Source of the DNA: an uncultured Flavobacteriaceae bacterium
Lineage (GTDB): Bacteria > Bacteroidota > Bacteroidia > Flavobacteriales > Flavobacteriaceae
Direction: 5' to 3'
Assembly: GCA_947502635.1 (NCBI GenBank)
Contig: CANNAN010000011.1
Span: forward strand, 1-64,000
Length of the DNA stretch: 64,000 bases
Shown here one piece after another: positions 1 through 10,900 of this stretch. The notes beneath the pieces are model-generated. The model was given only the letters and a program-made list of their open reading frames with translations, was not told the origin of the DNA and did no database searches. Made by a program: the position numbers and the translations under genes. Every line of letters begins with the position of its first letter. Within the stretch, counting starts at the first letter, position 1.

Positions 1-464
1 GTTTCTTGAAACGATTATCCATTTATAAAGGATGCAAACAAGCATTTTTATCTAAACTTGATTTAGAAATGTCTTTTTGTTTTATGTATTAAAATTCTAA
101 TTAAAAAAGTGATTAGTCTGCTCTAAACACTGTTTAGATATTAATTAAAACATTTAGAGTCTATAGCTTTTTTGTGATATATAAATAAGGTAAATACTTA
201 CAAAAAATACTTCAGAATGACAGTTTAATTAATAAGATTTTGTATTATTTTAGATGTTTTTTTTGTTTTAGTTAACTCATGAATATTTCTATAAAGAGAG
301 CGAAAAGGGCTGTAAATACTGAATTAAATTATATTATGGATGTAAAATTACTTTAGCCTATAAGAGATTAATCACTGGAGAAATTCCTATATAGAATAGC
401 ATTTAAAAGAGTGTTGTAATTAATTGATGTTTTTTTTATATTTTAGAGAAATTTATCAATTCTA
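1..464. other. AT-rich leader, no gene recognised
   Basis: This is very AT-rich sequence upstream of the sigma-factor gene. A frame is open from base 3 to a TAA at 90-92, which could be the last 29 codons of a gene entering from the left, but nothing in the peptide is recognisable. The remainder has no convincing reading frame, RNA gene or clear Bacteroidota promoter. It presumably carries the promoter of the sigma-factor gene. Confidence 0.4.
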
Positions 465-1043
465 ATGTATAAGAAGAAAAGTGACGATATAGAATTATTG
501 GAAGAAATGGTTTTGGATAATGTTTTGGCTTTTGAAGAAATTTATAACCGATATTCTAAAAATATGTTTTTTTATGCTCTAAACATTTTAAATAAAAAAG
601 AGGTTTGTGAGGATATTATTCAAAATGTATTTATTGACTTCTGGTCTAAACGTAAAGACACTAAAATTACTAACCTTAAATCATACCTCTTTCAATCAGT
701 TAAATATCAAGTGTTTAATTATTTGAGAAACAAGAAAATTTCAAATGAAGATTTAACTAGACTTAATATTGTAGATATTTCTATGAATATTTCCCAAAAA
801 ATGGAATTTCAAGAATTAGAAGAACTCATTAATTTACAAGTGACAAAACTTCCTTCTAGGTGTCAACAGATTTTTATTTTAAGTAGATATAATCATAAAT
901 CCAATAAGGAAATTGCTTTAGAATTAGGAATATCGATTCAGGCTGTTAAGAATCAAATATCTAAAGCTATTGGATATATAAGACAAAATTTAGTTTCAGA
1001 AGAAGCTATCTATTATTTTATTTTGCTTAGTAGTCAATTCTAA
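465..1043 (+). CDS. ECF sigma-70 factor, FecI/SusC-associated type
   Basis: RNA polymerase sigma factor of the extracytoplasmic-function class. At 192 aa it has the normal family length and only two domains. Region 2 lies at about residues 22-90 (helical, with the IIQNVFIDFW-like core and a following aromatic/basic stretch). Region 4 lies at about 118-172 and contains the helix-turn-helix NKEIALELGISIQAVKNQIS. Bacteroidota ECF factors of this type sit beside fecR and a SusC receptor with an STN domain and switch on that receptor when its ligand binds. The next genes are exactly that pair. The 311-bp gap to fecR suggests the two genes may not be strictly co-transcribed. Cytoplasmic protein; the ligand is unknown, presumably a glycan containing beta-galactosyl residues, inferred from the GH35 gene downstream. 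Confidence 0.93.
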   Translation: MYKKKSDDIELLEEMVLDNVLAFEEIYNRYSKNMFFYALNILNKKEVCEDIIQNVFIDFWSKRKDTKITNLKSYLFQSVKYQVFNYLRNKKISNEDLTRLNIVDISMNISQKMEFQELEELINLQVTKLPSRCQQIFILSRYNHKSNKEIALELGISIQAVKNQISKAIGYIRQNLVSEEAIYYFILLSSQF

Positions 1044-1354
1044 ACTAAGTATAAGTATTGGATTATTCTTTTTTTTAAGTATTCCCTATTTTTTAATTAT
1101 TAAAGTAACTTAAGAAAAATAAAGTGATCTCTTTTACAATTATTTTTTTTGAAAATATTGGGGTTATAACTAAATAGTTAATATGTTATTAATTCTTTAT
1201 CTATTAGTGTTTTGAATAGTCGATTTCGTAAAAATTTCATGAAAAATATATAAAATTATAAAAAAAAGGACTTTTGGACGTGTACCAAATAGGAAATTAT
1301 GTTACTTATCTATGTGCTCCCATTTTATGGGTAATAATTATTTAATTTTTTTAT
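1044..1354. other. Intergenic region between sigma factor and fecR
   Basis: 311 bases, extremely AT-rich, with poly-T and poly-A runs. I see no open frame, no clear hairpin terminator and no convincing TAnnTTTG element. It may hold the fecR promoter, but the sequence does not show it. Confidence 0.4.
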
Positions 1355-2491
1355 ATGAATAAGAAACAAGCAAAAAGCCTTTTCGATAAATATGTTAAGG
1401 ATGAATGTTCTGAACAAGAGAAAGAGTTGTTGGGTAATTATCTTGATTCTTTTCAAGATAAAAATAAATTATGGTCGGAATTAGAATATGATGAAGAGAT
1501 TAAAGATGAAATTTGGCAAAAAATACAGCTTAATTTTGATAGAATATATGATAAAAAACCTTTTTCTTTTAGACCTTACCTTAAATATGCAGCAGTTTTT
1601 ATAGGACTGATATCTTGCTTTATCTATTATCAACTAAAAAATAATACATATATAAATACAGATGAACTAGTTATAGATTCTGCTATTACACTAAAAACTT
1701 CAGATAATAAAGTTACTAAAATTAGTACTGATAAAGAACAGTATTTTTTAGATGATAAAGGGAAAGTATTGGGAGTTCAGAAAGGAAATCAAATTAATTA
1801 TCATGGAAATAGTGAAACTAAAGAACTTATTTATAATGAGATTTTCGTGCCAAATGGTAAGAAATTTCAGTTAATTCTTTCTGATGGTACTATGGTACAT
1901 ATCAATTCAGGAACATCACTTAAATATCCTGTAAATTTTATTTCGGGTAAAAAAAGGGAAGTGTTTTTGGAAGGTGAGGCTTACTTTGAAGTCGCTAAAG
2001 ATGAAGAAAATCCTTTTTTAGTTACTACTAGTGATGTGGGGATAGAGGTGTTAGGAACTCATTTTAATGTTAGTTCTTTTGAAGGCGCAGAAACTTTTAC
2101 AGTGTTAGCAGAAGGAAGTGTTGCGGTTTATGATAATAATTTAAAAGAAGAAAATGTATCAACAATTATAAAACCAGGCGAAAAAGCAACTTTGATAGAT
2201 GATAAATTTGAAGTGAACACTGTAAATATAGAAGATTATTTAAGTTGGAGAAAAGGTAAATTAAGTTTTAACAATGAACCTTTTAATGAGATTATTAAAA
2301 AAATAGAGAGACGGTTTGGTGTCGCAATATTTAACAAGTATACAGCTTTAGACTCTGTAAGGTTTAATGGAACTTTTAGTGATGAGACTATTATAGACTT
2401 ATTAGATACCTTTAAAGAGAGTGCTCAGTTTAATTATCAAATTGAAAATAACTTAATAATTATAAAATATGAAGAAATGAAAACAGAATAA
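1355..2491 (+). CDS. FecR-family anti-sigma factor
   Basis: Inner-membrane anti-sigma factor that relays the state of the outer-membrane receptor to the sigma factor. Residues 1-70 form the cytoplasmic sigma-binding part. One membrane segment lies at about 73-92 (hydrophobic run AAVFIGLISCFIYY). The periplasmic FecR domain follows at about 165-270, with the typical LSDGTMVHINSGTSLKYP and FLEGEAYFEVAKD segments. The C-terminal DUF4974 domain at about 305-372 is the part thought to contact the STN domain of the receptor. The length of 378 aa is normal. Upstream is the ECF sigma gene and downstream the SusC receptor with STN domain, so this is the middle element of a complete cascade. A stable hairpin follows the stop codon. 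Confidence 0.94.
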   Translation: MNKKQAKSLFDKYVKDECSEQEKELLGNYLDSFQDKNKLWSELEYDEEIKDEIWQKIQLNFDRIYDKKPFSFRPYLKYAAVFIGLISCFIYYQLKNNTYINTDELVIDSAITLKTSDNKVTKISTDKEQYFLDDKGKVLGVQKGNQINYHGNSETKELIYNEIFVPNGKKFQLILSDGTMVHINSGTSLKYPVNFISGKKREVFLEGEAYFEVAKDEENPFLVTTSDVGIEVLGTHFNVSSFEGAETFTVLAEGSVAVYDNNLKEENVSTIIKPGEKATLIDDKFEVNTVNIEDYLSWRKGKLSFNNEPFNEIIKKIERRFGVAIFNKYTALDSVRFNGTFSDETIIDLLDTFKESAQFNYQIENNLIIIKYEEMKTE

Positions 2492-2496
2492 AAAAA

Positions 2497-2522
2497 TCGA
2501 GAAACGCTGCAACGTTTCTCGA
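2497..2522 (+). promoter_or_regulatory. Hairpin between fecR and susC
   Basis: A perfect 10-bp inverted repeat: TCGAGAAACG (2497-2506) pairs with CGTTTCTCGA (2513-2522) around a 6-base loop. No T-run follows, so it is not a classical intrinsic terminator. It could reduce read-through, act as an RNA-processing site, or protect the 3' end of the fecR message. It separates a low-abundance regulator from an outer-membrane receptor expected to be abundant. Confidence 0.55.
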
Positions 2523-2577
2523 CATAGTAGATTTTAATCGTAAAAACCAATTTAACTAATCAAAATCATTCAAAATT

Positions 2578-5500
2578 ATGAAAAAAAAACGATGGTTATT
2601 CACTTTTGTGAAAAACGTTCTTAACAAAAATAGAACTATGAAGCTTTCGATTTTATTACTTGTACTAGCAATGTTTAATGTACAAGCTAATAATACGTAC
2701 TCCCAAAATAAAAAACTTTCGCTAGATATTGAAAATCAATCTATTGAAAATGTTTTGAGAAAAATAGAATCCCAAAGTCGCTTTAACTTTTTCTACAAAA
2801 CAGAAGAGGTCGATGTTAAAAGGAAGGTGTCTTTTAAAGTTTCAAATACTACTATTAAGGATATCTTGGGTATTATTTTTAAAAACAAAAATGTTACTTA
2901 TAAAGTTTTAAAGAAACAAATTGTTTTAAAAAGAAATATTAATTCTCTAAAATCATCTATCAATAAGGTAAATAATCAAGGTGAACTAATTATTCAAAAC
3001 GCAGTTTCTGGAATAATTGCAGATGCTAGAGGAGTCCCTTTGCCAGGAGCCAATGTCGTAGAGAAAGGAACATCTAATGGTACGCAAACCAATTTTGATG
3101 GGAAGTTTTCATTAAACTTAGCCAGTAAAGATGCTATCCTAGTTATTAGTTATTTGGGGTTTTTAACTAAAGAATTTGAGGTTAAAGGACAAACCGATGT
3201 AACCATATCTTTAGTAGAAGATGCTGAGAGTTTAGGGGAAATTGTAGTTGTAGGGTATGGAGTTAAATCTAAAGCAACTCTTACTGGAGCAGTATCTACT
3301 GTAAAAGGAGAAGAATTAGCAAAAAACCCTGTTGCAAATGTTTCTAATTCCTTTGCAGGAAGGCTTTCAGGTGTTGTAGCAAATAATAGATCTGGTGAAC
3401 CAGGTGAAGATGGGTCTACCATTAGGATTAGAGGTATTAGTACAGATGGTAATAATAGTGCACTGGTTGTTATTGATGGCGTTGCTAATAGGTTAGGAGG
3501 TTTAGAACGTTTAAATCCAAACGACATAGAAAGTGTTACGGTATTAAAGGATGCGACAGCTGCAATTTATGGTGCACAAGCTGCTAATGGTGTTATACTA
3601 ATTACTACCAAAAGAGGGAAAAAAGGAAAAATGCAGGTAAGTATGTCCCATAATTCGGGTTTTACGAGACCTACCAATTTGCCAGACATGGCAGATTCTC
3701 CAACTTATGCTCGTATTTCAAATGAAATAAGATATTATACAAATCCAAGTGGGGGTTTTAATCAGGCTTTTTCTGATGCAGAATTATTATTGTTCGAAAA
3801 TGGTTCTAACCCAGACCAGTATGGGAATACCGATTGGCTTGATGCCGCTCTTAAAGATTTTGGTACTCAAGATAGTCAAAATATATCTGTAAGAGGCGGC
3901 GGTGAAAACATGACTTATTTCGCTTCCTTGGGAAGAGTAAGTCAAGGAGGTATTTTTAAAAATGGCATTAATAAATATGACCAAATAAATTTAAGAACAA
4001 ATTTAGATATTAATATAAATAAAAATTTAAAAGTAGGAATAGATGTTTCGGTAAGAAGAGAAAAGCGCTTTTCTCCTGTTAAAAACATTACAAACGGAGA
4101 AGTGGTTCGAAACAATTTTGCTGGTGATATTTTTAGAGCATTGTATAGAACATATCCTGGAATACCAGCATATTATACTAATGGAGAACCTTCTGCAGGT
4201 GTAGAGCAAGGATTGAATCCTGTTATTTTGCCAACAGCGGCAAGAGGAACTACAGAGGAACCAACAACAACAATAAATTCTACTTTAACTTTTGATTACA
4301 ATCTTCCTTTTATTACAGAAGGCTTGTCTTTAAGAGGTTTTTATTCTGAAGATAAAAGTTTTAACTCTGTTAAATCATTTAGAACACCATTCACGGTAAG
4401 TCAAGTACAGCCAGACGGAACTTTTAATCCTATTACTTATAATCCTGGCAGTGGCGGACCAGAACTTTATCAATCGCAGGCAAATACGTCGCTTAAAACA
4501 GCTAACATACGTTTTAATTACGATCGTTTTTTTAATGAACATCATATTAGTGGTTTTGTTGCTTATGAGCAACAAGAATCAGATTTTACAAAATTTAGTG
4601 CTTTTAGAAGTGGGTTTCTTTCGACACAAATACCAGAATTTAATTTTGGAGGCTCATTACCATCAGATAGCGATAATAATGGTTTTTCAACAAAAAGAAC
4701 CAGAAGGAATTATTTTGGTAGACTTTCTTATGATTATGCTCAGAAATATTTATTGGAATTTCAAGCAAGAGTTGATGGATCTTCTACCTTTGGAGATGGT
4801 AACAGGTATGGGTTTTTTCCAAGTATTTCTGCAGGATGGCGTGTTTCTGAAGAAGACTGGTTTGGAATTGAAGCAATTGATAATCTAAAATTAAAAGCAA
4901 CTTTTGGCTCATTGGGTAATGATAGGGTTGCACCATTTCAATATTTAGATTCTTACAGATTACAACCAGCAGATTTTGTTGATATAAATCAAAACCCAGT
5001 TCCAATATTTATTATAGCCCAATTGGCAAATCCTAATATTACTTGGGAAAAAGCTAAGAAATTGGATGTTGGAATTGATATCGGTCTTTTTAACAATTTT
5101 GATTTAGAAATAAATTATTTCAAAGAAACCAGAACCGATCTTTTAACAGCTAGAAGTACGACTATTCCAGGAGTTTCAGGAATCGTTAACGAATTCGATT
5201 TGCCTTCTATAATACCTCAAGAAAATATTGGAGAAGTTGAAAACAAAGGTTTTGAAGCTATTCTTAACTATGAAAATAAATTTGGAGATTTTGATTTTTA
5301 TGCGTCTGGTAATTTTACCTACAATAGAAATAAAGTCATTTTTTTAGATGATGTAGCAGGGATTCCAGAATGGCAAATAAAAGCTGGGAAGTCATTAAAT
5401 AATAATAGTAATGCGCTTTTATATGATGCCATTGGCATTTTTAGAACCCAAGCAGATTTAGATAATAATGTGACTTTACCAGGGCAACAATTAGGAGATT

Positions 5501-6045
5501 TAATTTATCGTGATGTAGATAATGATGGAGATATTGATGCAGATGATAGAATAAGAGAAGATTTAACCAATGTACCTCGAATTGTATATGGATTAACTTT
5601 GGGAGGTGCTTTTAAAAATTGGGATTTTAGTGTTTTACTGCAAGGACAAGCGCAAGTACAACAATATCAATCATCAGAATCTGGCTCAATAGGTAACTTT
5701 TTTAATAGTTGGGCAAATAATAGATGGAGTCCTACAAACCCTAATGGATCCTACCCCAGAGTAGATACTAGAACTTCAACCAGTATAAATGAAGGCTCCA
5801 GACCAAATGATTTTTGGTTAGTGAATACCGCTTTTTTACGTATTAAAACAATTGAGCTTGGGTATAACTTACCAGAAAATGTTTTGTCAAGTTTAGGTCT
5901 AGATTCTGCAAGACTATACTTAAGTGGCTTTAACCTGGCCACCTTTACAAAGTCTAAAGACTTAGACCCTGAAGGCGATATAGCTACAGGGCAGTTTTAT
6001 CCTCAAATGCAGGTTTATAATATAGGTGTTAACATTAATTTTTAA
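2578..6045 (+). CDS. SusC-type TonB-dependent receptor with STN domain
   Basis: Outer-membrane TonB-dependent transporter of the SusC/RagA family, 1155 aa. Domains in order: a long basic N-region and signal peptide (about 1-43); an STN signalling domain at about 48-125, which binds FecR in the periplasm; a carboxypeptidase-regulatory-like domain at about 140-215; the SusC signature segment IVVVGYGVKSKATLTGAVS; the plug (IRIRGISTDGNNSALVVIDG and LKDATAAIYGAQAANGVI); and a 22-strand-type barrel ending in an aromatic residue (NIGVNINF). It works with the SusD lipoprotein that starts 3 bases after its stop to import oligosaccharides. The STN domain with the FecI/FecR pair upstream shows that it is both transporter and ligand sensor. 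An internal ATG at 2638 is a possible alternative start; the longer start was kept because such receptors commonly have long N-regions. Confidence 0.96.
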   Translation: MKKKRWLFTFVKNVLNKNRTMKLSILLLVLAMFNVQANNTYSQNKKLSLDIENQSIENVLRKIESQSRFNFFYKTEEVDVKRKVSFKVSNTTIKDILGIIFKNKNVTYKVLKKQIVLKRNINSLKSSINKVNNQGELIIQNAVSGIIADARGVPLPGANVVEKGTSNGTQTNFDGKFSLNLASKDAILVISYLGFLTKEFEVKGQTDVTISLVEDAESLGEIVVVGYGVKSKATLTGAVSTVKGEELAKNPVANVSNSFAGRLSGVVANNRSGEPGEDGSTIRIRGISTDGNNSALVVIDGVANRLGGLERLNPNDIESVTVLKDATAAIYGAQAANGVILITTKRGKKGKMQVSMSHNSGFTRPTNLPDMADSPTYARISNEIRYYTNPSGGFNQAFSDAELLLFENGSNPDQYGNTDWLDAALKDFGTQDSQNISVRGGGENMTYFASLGRVSQGGIFKNGINKYDQINLRTNLDININKNLKVGIDVSVRREKRFSPVKNITNGEVVRNNFAGDIFRALYRTYPGIPAYYTNGEPSAGVEQGLNPVILPTAARGTTEEPTTTINSTLTFDYNLPFITEGLSLRGFYSEDKSFNSVKSFRTPFTVSQVQPDGTFNPITYNPGSGGPELYQSQANTSLKTANIRFNYDRFFNEHHISGFVAYEQQESDFTKFSAFRSGFLSTQIPEFNFGGSLPSDSDNNGFSTKRTRRNYFGRLSYDYAQKYLLEFQARVDGSSTFGDGNRYGFFPSISAGWRVSEEDWFGIEAIDNLKLKATFGSLGNDRVAPFQYLDSYRLQPADFVDINQNPVPIFIIAQLANPNITWEKAKKLDVGIDIGLFNNFDLEINYFKETRTDLLTARSTTIPGVSGIVNEFDLPSIIPQENIGEVENKGFEAILNYENKFGDFDFYASGNFTYNRNKVIFLDDVAGIPEWQIKAGKSLNNNSNALLYDAIGIFRTQADLDNNVTLPGQQLGDLIYRDVDNDGDIDADDRIREDLTNVPRIVYGLTLGGAFKNWDFSVLLQGQAQVQQYQSSESGSIGNFFNSWANNRWSPTNPNGSYPRVDTRTSTSINEGSRPNDFWLVNTAFLRIKTIELGYNLPENVLSSLGLDSARLYLSGFNLATFTKSKDLDPEGDIATGQFYPQMQVYNIGVNINF

Positions 6046-6048
6046 GTT

Positions 6049-7773
6049 ATGAAAAATAAAATACTAATTCTTTTATGTGCCGTTGTCACATCCTTTATAT
6101 TATCATGTGAAAAAGATTTTTTAGATGTTCCTTCGGAAAATCTTACTGCACAATCTGTTTGGGCAAACCCCACATTGGCAGAATCATTCATAGTAGGACT
6201 TTATACAAGTATTAAGGCGTCAAATAGAGAAGAAGAACACGCAGATGGTACGGGAGATCAAGCGCCTGCTGGATTTGGCAGAGGGTTTTCAGCTCAATTA
6301 TGGAGCTCGCTTACCGATGAATCATTTTATATATTTGATGCTACCACACATAGTATTCAAAAAGGATTATTGTCTCCTAGTGGAGATGATTTTATAAAGT
6401 CTGCATGGTTTAGAAACTATAGAGCTATTAGAGAATGTAATTTAGCTATAGAGAATGTTAATGCAGAAGGCTCTGTGTTTGATACTGATAAGGCCAGAGA
6501 GTTAACGGCAGAAATTCGTTTTATAAGAGCGTATAGATATTTTGAACTTTTCAAAAATTTTGGTAGAGTGCCTCTTGTTGGTGATAAGGTATATACTTTA
6601 TCAGATGATTTCACACCTCTTTACGATCAAAAAGAAATTCCCGAGGTTGTAGCTTACATAATAAGTGAATTAGATGCAGCAATTAGTGGTGGATTAAAAG
6701 TTGATAATGGAGAAAGAGGAAATATCGATGCTGCAATGGCACTTAAATCCAGAACCCTTTTATATGCAGCAAGTCCACTTTTTACAGCAGAGGTTAACGA
6801 TCCAGTAAAATGGGCAGCTGCAGCTGCAGCATCAAAAGATATTATGGATTTAGGTAGATATTCTTTAGTGAGGAGTTTAGATACAGATCCTACAGAGAAT
6901 TATAGAAAGCTATTTATCACTCAAACAAAAACTTCAGAAGATATTTTTACTAGATATTGGCAAAAAGTAAGTCCTGGAAATGGAAAAGGAGAAGCCATGG
7001 AAAGGCGAAATGGTCCAAACGGTGATGGTGGATGGGGAGGAAATTGCCCTATGCAGAATTTTGTTGATGATTTTGAAATGAGTAACGGGCTTCCTATTAC
7101 AGATCCTGCATCTGGTTATGATCCACAAGATCCATATACAGACCGTGATCCAAGATTTAATGCTATCATAACACATCATGGAAGTGAAGTTCTTAATGGA
7201 AGACTCTATGACCCTTCGTTACCAGGAGGAGCAGATAGTCCAGAAGGCAATGAAGGCTGGAATGCCTCTCAAACAGGATATTTACTTCGTAAGTTCATGA
7301 ATTTAGATATAGCAATGGCTGATATAAATAAACAAGGAGCATCGCCTTGGAGATATTTTCGATATGCAGAAATCCTTTTAAATTATGCAGAAGCTCAAAA
7401 TGAAGCAATAGGCCCAGACCAATCGGTACATGATGCTATTAATGATGTAAGAGATAGAGCAGGCATGCCAAATTTATCAGCAAGCTTATCGCAATCAGAA
7501 ATGAGAACAGCGATTCAAAACGAAAGAAGGATAGAATTATCATTCGAAGAACATCGTTATTTTGATGAGCGTAGATGGAAAATAGCAATGGTTACTTCAA
7601 ATGAACCTCTTATGGGAATGGGAATAACAAATAACGGAGATGGCACCTATACATATACTCCTCGAGAAATTTTTGTAGGTAGGGCATTTACAGAAAAATT
7701 ATATTGGTCACCAATTCCAGCATCAGAAATAGATGCCTCGGGCGGTTTGTTAGATCAAAGCCCTGGTTATTGA
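6049..7773 (+). CDS. SusD/RagB-family substrate-binding lipoprotein
   Basis: Surface lipoprotein of 574 aa that caps the SusC barrel and binds the glycan. The signal peptide ends in a lipobox, with C20 as the lipidated cysteine (SFILSC). The SusD N-terminal TPR-like part runs over about 25-330 (RFIRAYRYFELFKNFGRVPL is a typical family segment). The C-terminal RagB/SusD domain includes WRYFRYAEILLNYAEAQNE and the characteristic late segment AIQNERRIELSFEEHRYFDERRW. The gene starts 3 bases after susC ends, so the pair is translationally linked. The substrate cannot be read from the sequence. Confidence 0.95.
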   Translation: MKNKILILLCAVVTSFILSCEKDFLDVPSENLTAQSVWANPTLAESFIVGLYTSIKASNREEEHADGTGDQAPAGFGRGFSAQLWSSLTDESFYIFDATTHSIQKGLLSPSGDDFIKSAWFRNYRAIRECNLAIENVNAEGSVFDTDKARELTAEIRFIRAYRYFELFKNFGRVPLVGDKVYTLSDDFTPLYDQKEIPEVVAYIISELDAAISGGLKVDNGERGNIDAAMALKSRTLLYAASPLFTAEVNDPVKWAAAAAASKDIMDLGRYSLVRSLDTDPTENYRKLFITQTKTSEDIFTRYWQKVSPGNGKGEAMERRNGPNGDGGWGGNCPMQNFVDDFEMSNGLPITDPASGYDPQDPYTDRDPRFNAIITHHGSEVLNGRLYDPSLPGGADSPEGNEGWNASQTGYLLRKFMNLDIAMADINKQGASPWRYFRYAEILLNYAEAQNEAIGPDQSVHDAINDVRDRAGMPNLSASLSQSEMRTAIQNERRIELSFEEHRYFDERRWKIAMVTSNEPLMGMGITNNGDGTYTYTPREIFVGRAFTEKLYWSPIPASEIDASGGLLDQSPGY

Positions 7774-7790
7774 TATTATTAAAGTTATTG

Positions 7791-7825
7791 AGTTTAGTTT
7801 AGTTTAGTTTAGTTTAGTTTAGTTA
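7791..7825 (+). repeat. AGTTT pentanucleotide tandem repeat
   Basis: Six perfect copies of AGTTT (7791-7820) followed by a degenerate AGTTA. It lies 18 bases after the susD stop codon and directly before a terminator hairpin. Short repeats of this kind change copy number by slippage. Here it is outside coding sequence, so any effect would be on transcript structure or spacing. Confidence 0.9.
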
Positions 7826-7830
7826 ATTGA

Positions 7831-7864
7831 AAAGAGCAGAGGGAATTTTTCTCCTTTGCTCTTT
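7831..7864 (+). terminator. Probable terminator after susD
   Basis: AAAGAGCA (7831-7838) pairs perfectly with TGCTCTTT (7857-7864), and the inner bases GAGGGA/CTCCTT extend the stem imperfectly around a short T-rich loop. The trailing T-run is weak. It would end or attenuate the susCD transcript ahead of the FG-GAP gene. Confidence 0.6.
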
Positions 7865-7911
7865 ATTCAAATATAATGATCGCATATAGAAAATTATATT
7901 ACATTGGTATT

Positions 7912-10900
7912 ATGAATAAATTGTATTTTTTTTTAGCAATTTTAGTTTTTGGATGTGGTGATTCCCGAGATAAAAAAAACGATAATAAAATTTCAGATAT
8001 TAACAATACGAGTCTGCCTCTTTTCAGCTTAAGAAGTGTTGATGATACAGGAATCAATTTTAAAAATTTACTTACCGAAAGCAGAAACCTAAATGGGATA
8101 TTATATGAATATTTGTATAATGGTGGAGGTGTAGCTGTTGCCGATTTTAATAGTGACAAGTTTTTGGATGTTTATTTCGTTTCTAACCTAGGGTCAAATA
8201 AGCTTTATCTCAATAAAAAAGGTTTAAAATTTATAGATATCACCGAAGAAGCACAAGTTACGGGGGTATCATTGGAAGGTAATGTAACAGTAAAAGAAGG
8301 ATTTCCGACTGGTGTAACGGTTGTTGATATCAATTCAGATGGAAAAATAGATATTTATGTTTGTAAATCGGGAAAACATAAGCCAGATAACAGAAGAAAT
8401 GAGTTATACATTAATTTAGGAAATAATACACAAGGGCATCCAGTATTTAAAGAAGAAGCAAAAAAATATGGATTGGATCTTCCCCATTTTTCTACACAAG
8501 CAACTTTTTTTGATTATGATAAGGATGGAGATTTAGATATGTTTCTACTAAATCATGGAACCAAACCGTATCAAGATAAGGAGATATTAAAATTAATTTC
8601 AACTAAGGCACCATTACAAAGTTCAAGATTATTTAAGAATGATAATGGATTCTATACCGATATTTCAGAGCAAAGCGGTATTATTAATAATGCCATAAGT
8701 TTTGGTTTAGGGATAGCTGTTGGGGATTTAAATAATGATACTTGGCCAGATATAATAGTAGGTAATGATTTTTCTGAAAAAGATTATTTATATCTTAATC
8801 AGAAAAATGGAACGTTTAAAGAAGTTATAAAGGAAGCGACAAATCATATTTCCTATTTTTCTATGGGGAATGATATTTCCGATTTAAATAATGATGGCTG
8901 GTTAGATTTCATGTCTGTAGATATGATGTCCGAACATAACTATGATATTAAAACGTCTATGAGTGGCATGAACCCCGAACGGTTTTATAAGTTAACCGAA
9001 ATAGGCCTTCATAGTCAATACATGTACAATACGGTACAATTGAATAATGGTATAATGAATAAACAAGACCAGATTCCTGTTTTTTCTGATGTCGCTCAAA
9101 TGAATGGAGTGGCAAATACAGATTGGAGTTGGTCTCCCTTGTTATTTGATATGGATAATGATGGGTGGAAAGATATTTTTGTGTCTAATGGCATAAAACG
9201 AGATTTCAGAAATAACGATTTTATAAATTATAAAAAATCAAAATTTGACGATTTTTTTAGCTCATATGGAGTTAGTACTCCCGAGAATAAACAAAAAGCA
9301 AGAGATTTAATAATTGATTTGATAAAGGAAATGCCAATTCGAAATAAAGCCAATTACTTTTATCAGAATCAAAAAGGAGCAGGGTTTTCCAAAAAGAATA
9401 ATATCTGGATAGAAGATTATGCTACTAGTTCAAACGGAGCAGCATATGCAGATTTAGATAATGATGGAGATTTAGATATCATCACAAATAATACAGATGA
9501 TTATGCTATTATTTATGAAAACAATTCGATGCAACTTAATAAAGGAAATTATATAAAAGTAAAATTGAATGGTTCTAAAAATAATATCAATGCTATTGGA
9601 GCTAGAGTCATTCTTGAACAAAATAAAGAGACTCAAACACTTGAAAATTATGCTTCAAGAGGATTTCAGTCTGCAACTAGTGGAGATTTACATTTTGGGG
9701 TTGGAGCAGAAACAAAAATTGAAAAAATCACAGTGATTTGGCCTGATGGAAAAACAGCTGTTTATAATAATATTGATGCAAATCAGGTAATAACATTTGA
9801 CTATAAAGATTCAGATGAAAAATACATTGAAAAAGAGGCTCTAAAAGTTATGTTTACAGATATCACAGAGATAACTAATTTAAAACATAAGCATAAAGAG
9901 AATGATTTTAATGATTTTGACCGAGAGAGTTTGTTGCCACATAAAATGTCTCAATTAGGACCAGCATTAGCAGTATATGATTTGAATAATGATGGACTAG
10001 ATGATATATATAATGGAGGCGCACATGGTGAAAGCGGAAAATTATATTTTCAATTAAAAGATGGAACTTTTCAAGAGAAAAAAGAGACGCCTTTTTATCT
10101 TGATAAAGAATATGAAGATGTAAGTGCGTTATTTTTTGATGCAGATGGAGATTTGGATGCAGATCTTTACATTGTGAGCGGTGGTAATGAATTTGATGAA
10201 GGGGCAAAAAAATTAGAAGATCGATTCTATGAAAATATAGGAAACGGAAATTTTAAGCGTGTTGAAGTGTTGCCTTTTATGAGGGTAAGCGGTTCTATAG
10301 TAAAGGCAGCAGATTATGATAAAGATGGCGATTTAGACTTGTTTGTAGGAGGCAGGCAGAAACCAGGACGTTATCCAGAACCTACGAATAGTTTTTTATT
10401 ACAAAACAACAGTAAAGATGGGCAAATAAAGTTTTCAAATGTGACAACTAAGGTAGCAAACGCTTTACATAATATAGGTATGGTAACGGATGCTGTTTGG
10501 TTGGATATCGATCAAGATAACTGGATGGATTTATTAGTAGTAGGAGAGTGGATGTCACCAGTAGTATTGAGGAATAACAATGGTATATTTGAAGATATTA
10601 CATTAAATTCGGGGTTAGCAGAACAAACGGGCTGGTGGTTTAGTTTAGCAACTGGTGATTTTGATGGAGACGGCGACGAAGATATATTAGCGGGTAATTT
10701 GGGGCTTAATTATAAATATAAAGCGACTCCAAAAGAACCTTTCAAAGTATATCAAAAAGACTTTGATAAAAATGGAACATTAGATATTGCTTTGGGGTAT
10801 TATGATTTAGGAAACCTTTATCCGCTTAGAGGTAGGCAATGTTCTTCTAATCAAATGCCTGGTATTAAGAAAAAATTTGAAAATTATCATGCATTTGCTC

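Noticed and set aside
3150-3527. 125-codon reverse frame inside susC
   Set aside because: It is a shadow of the receptor gene; no signal or family is visible and the codons follow the forward gene.
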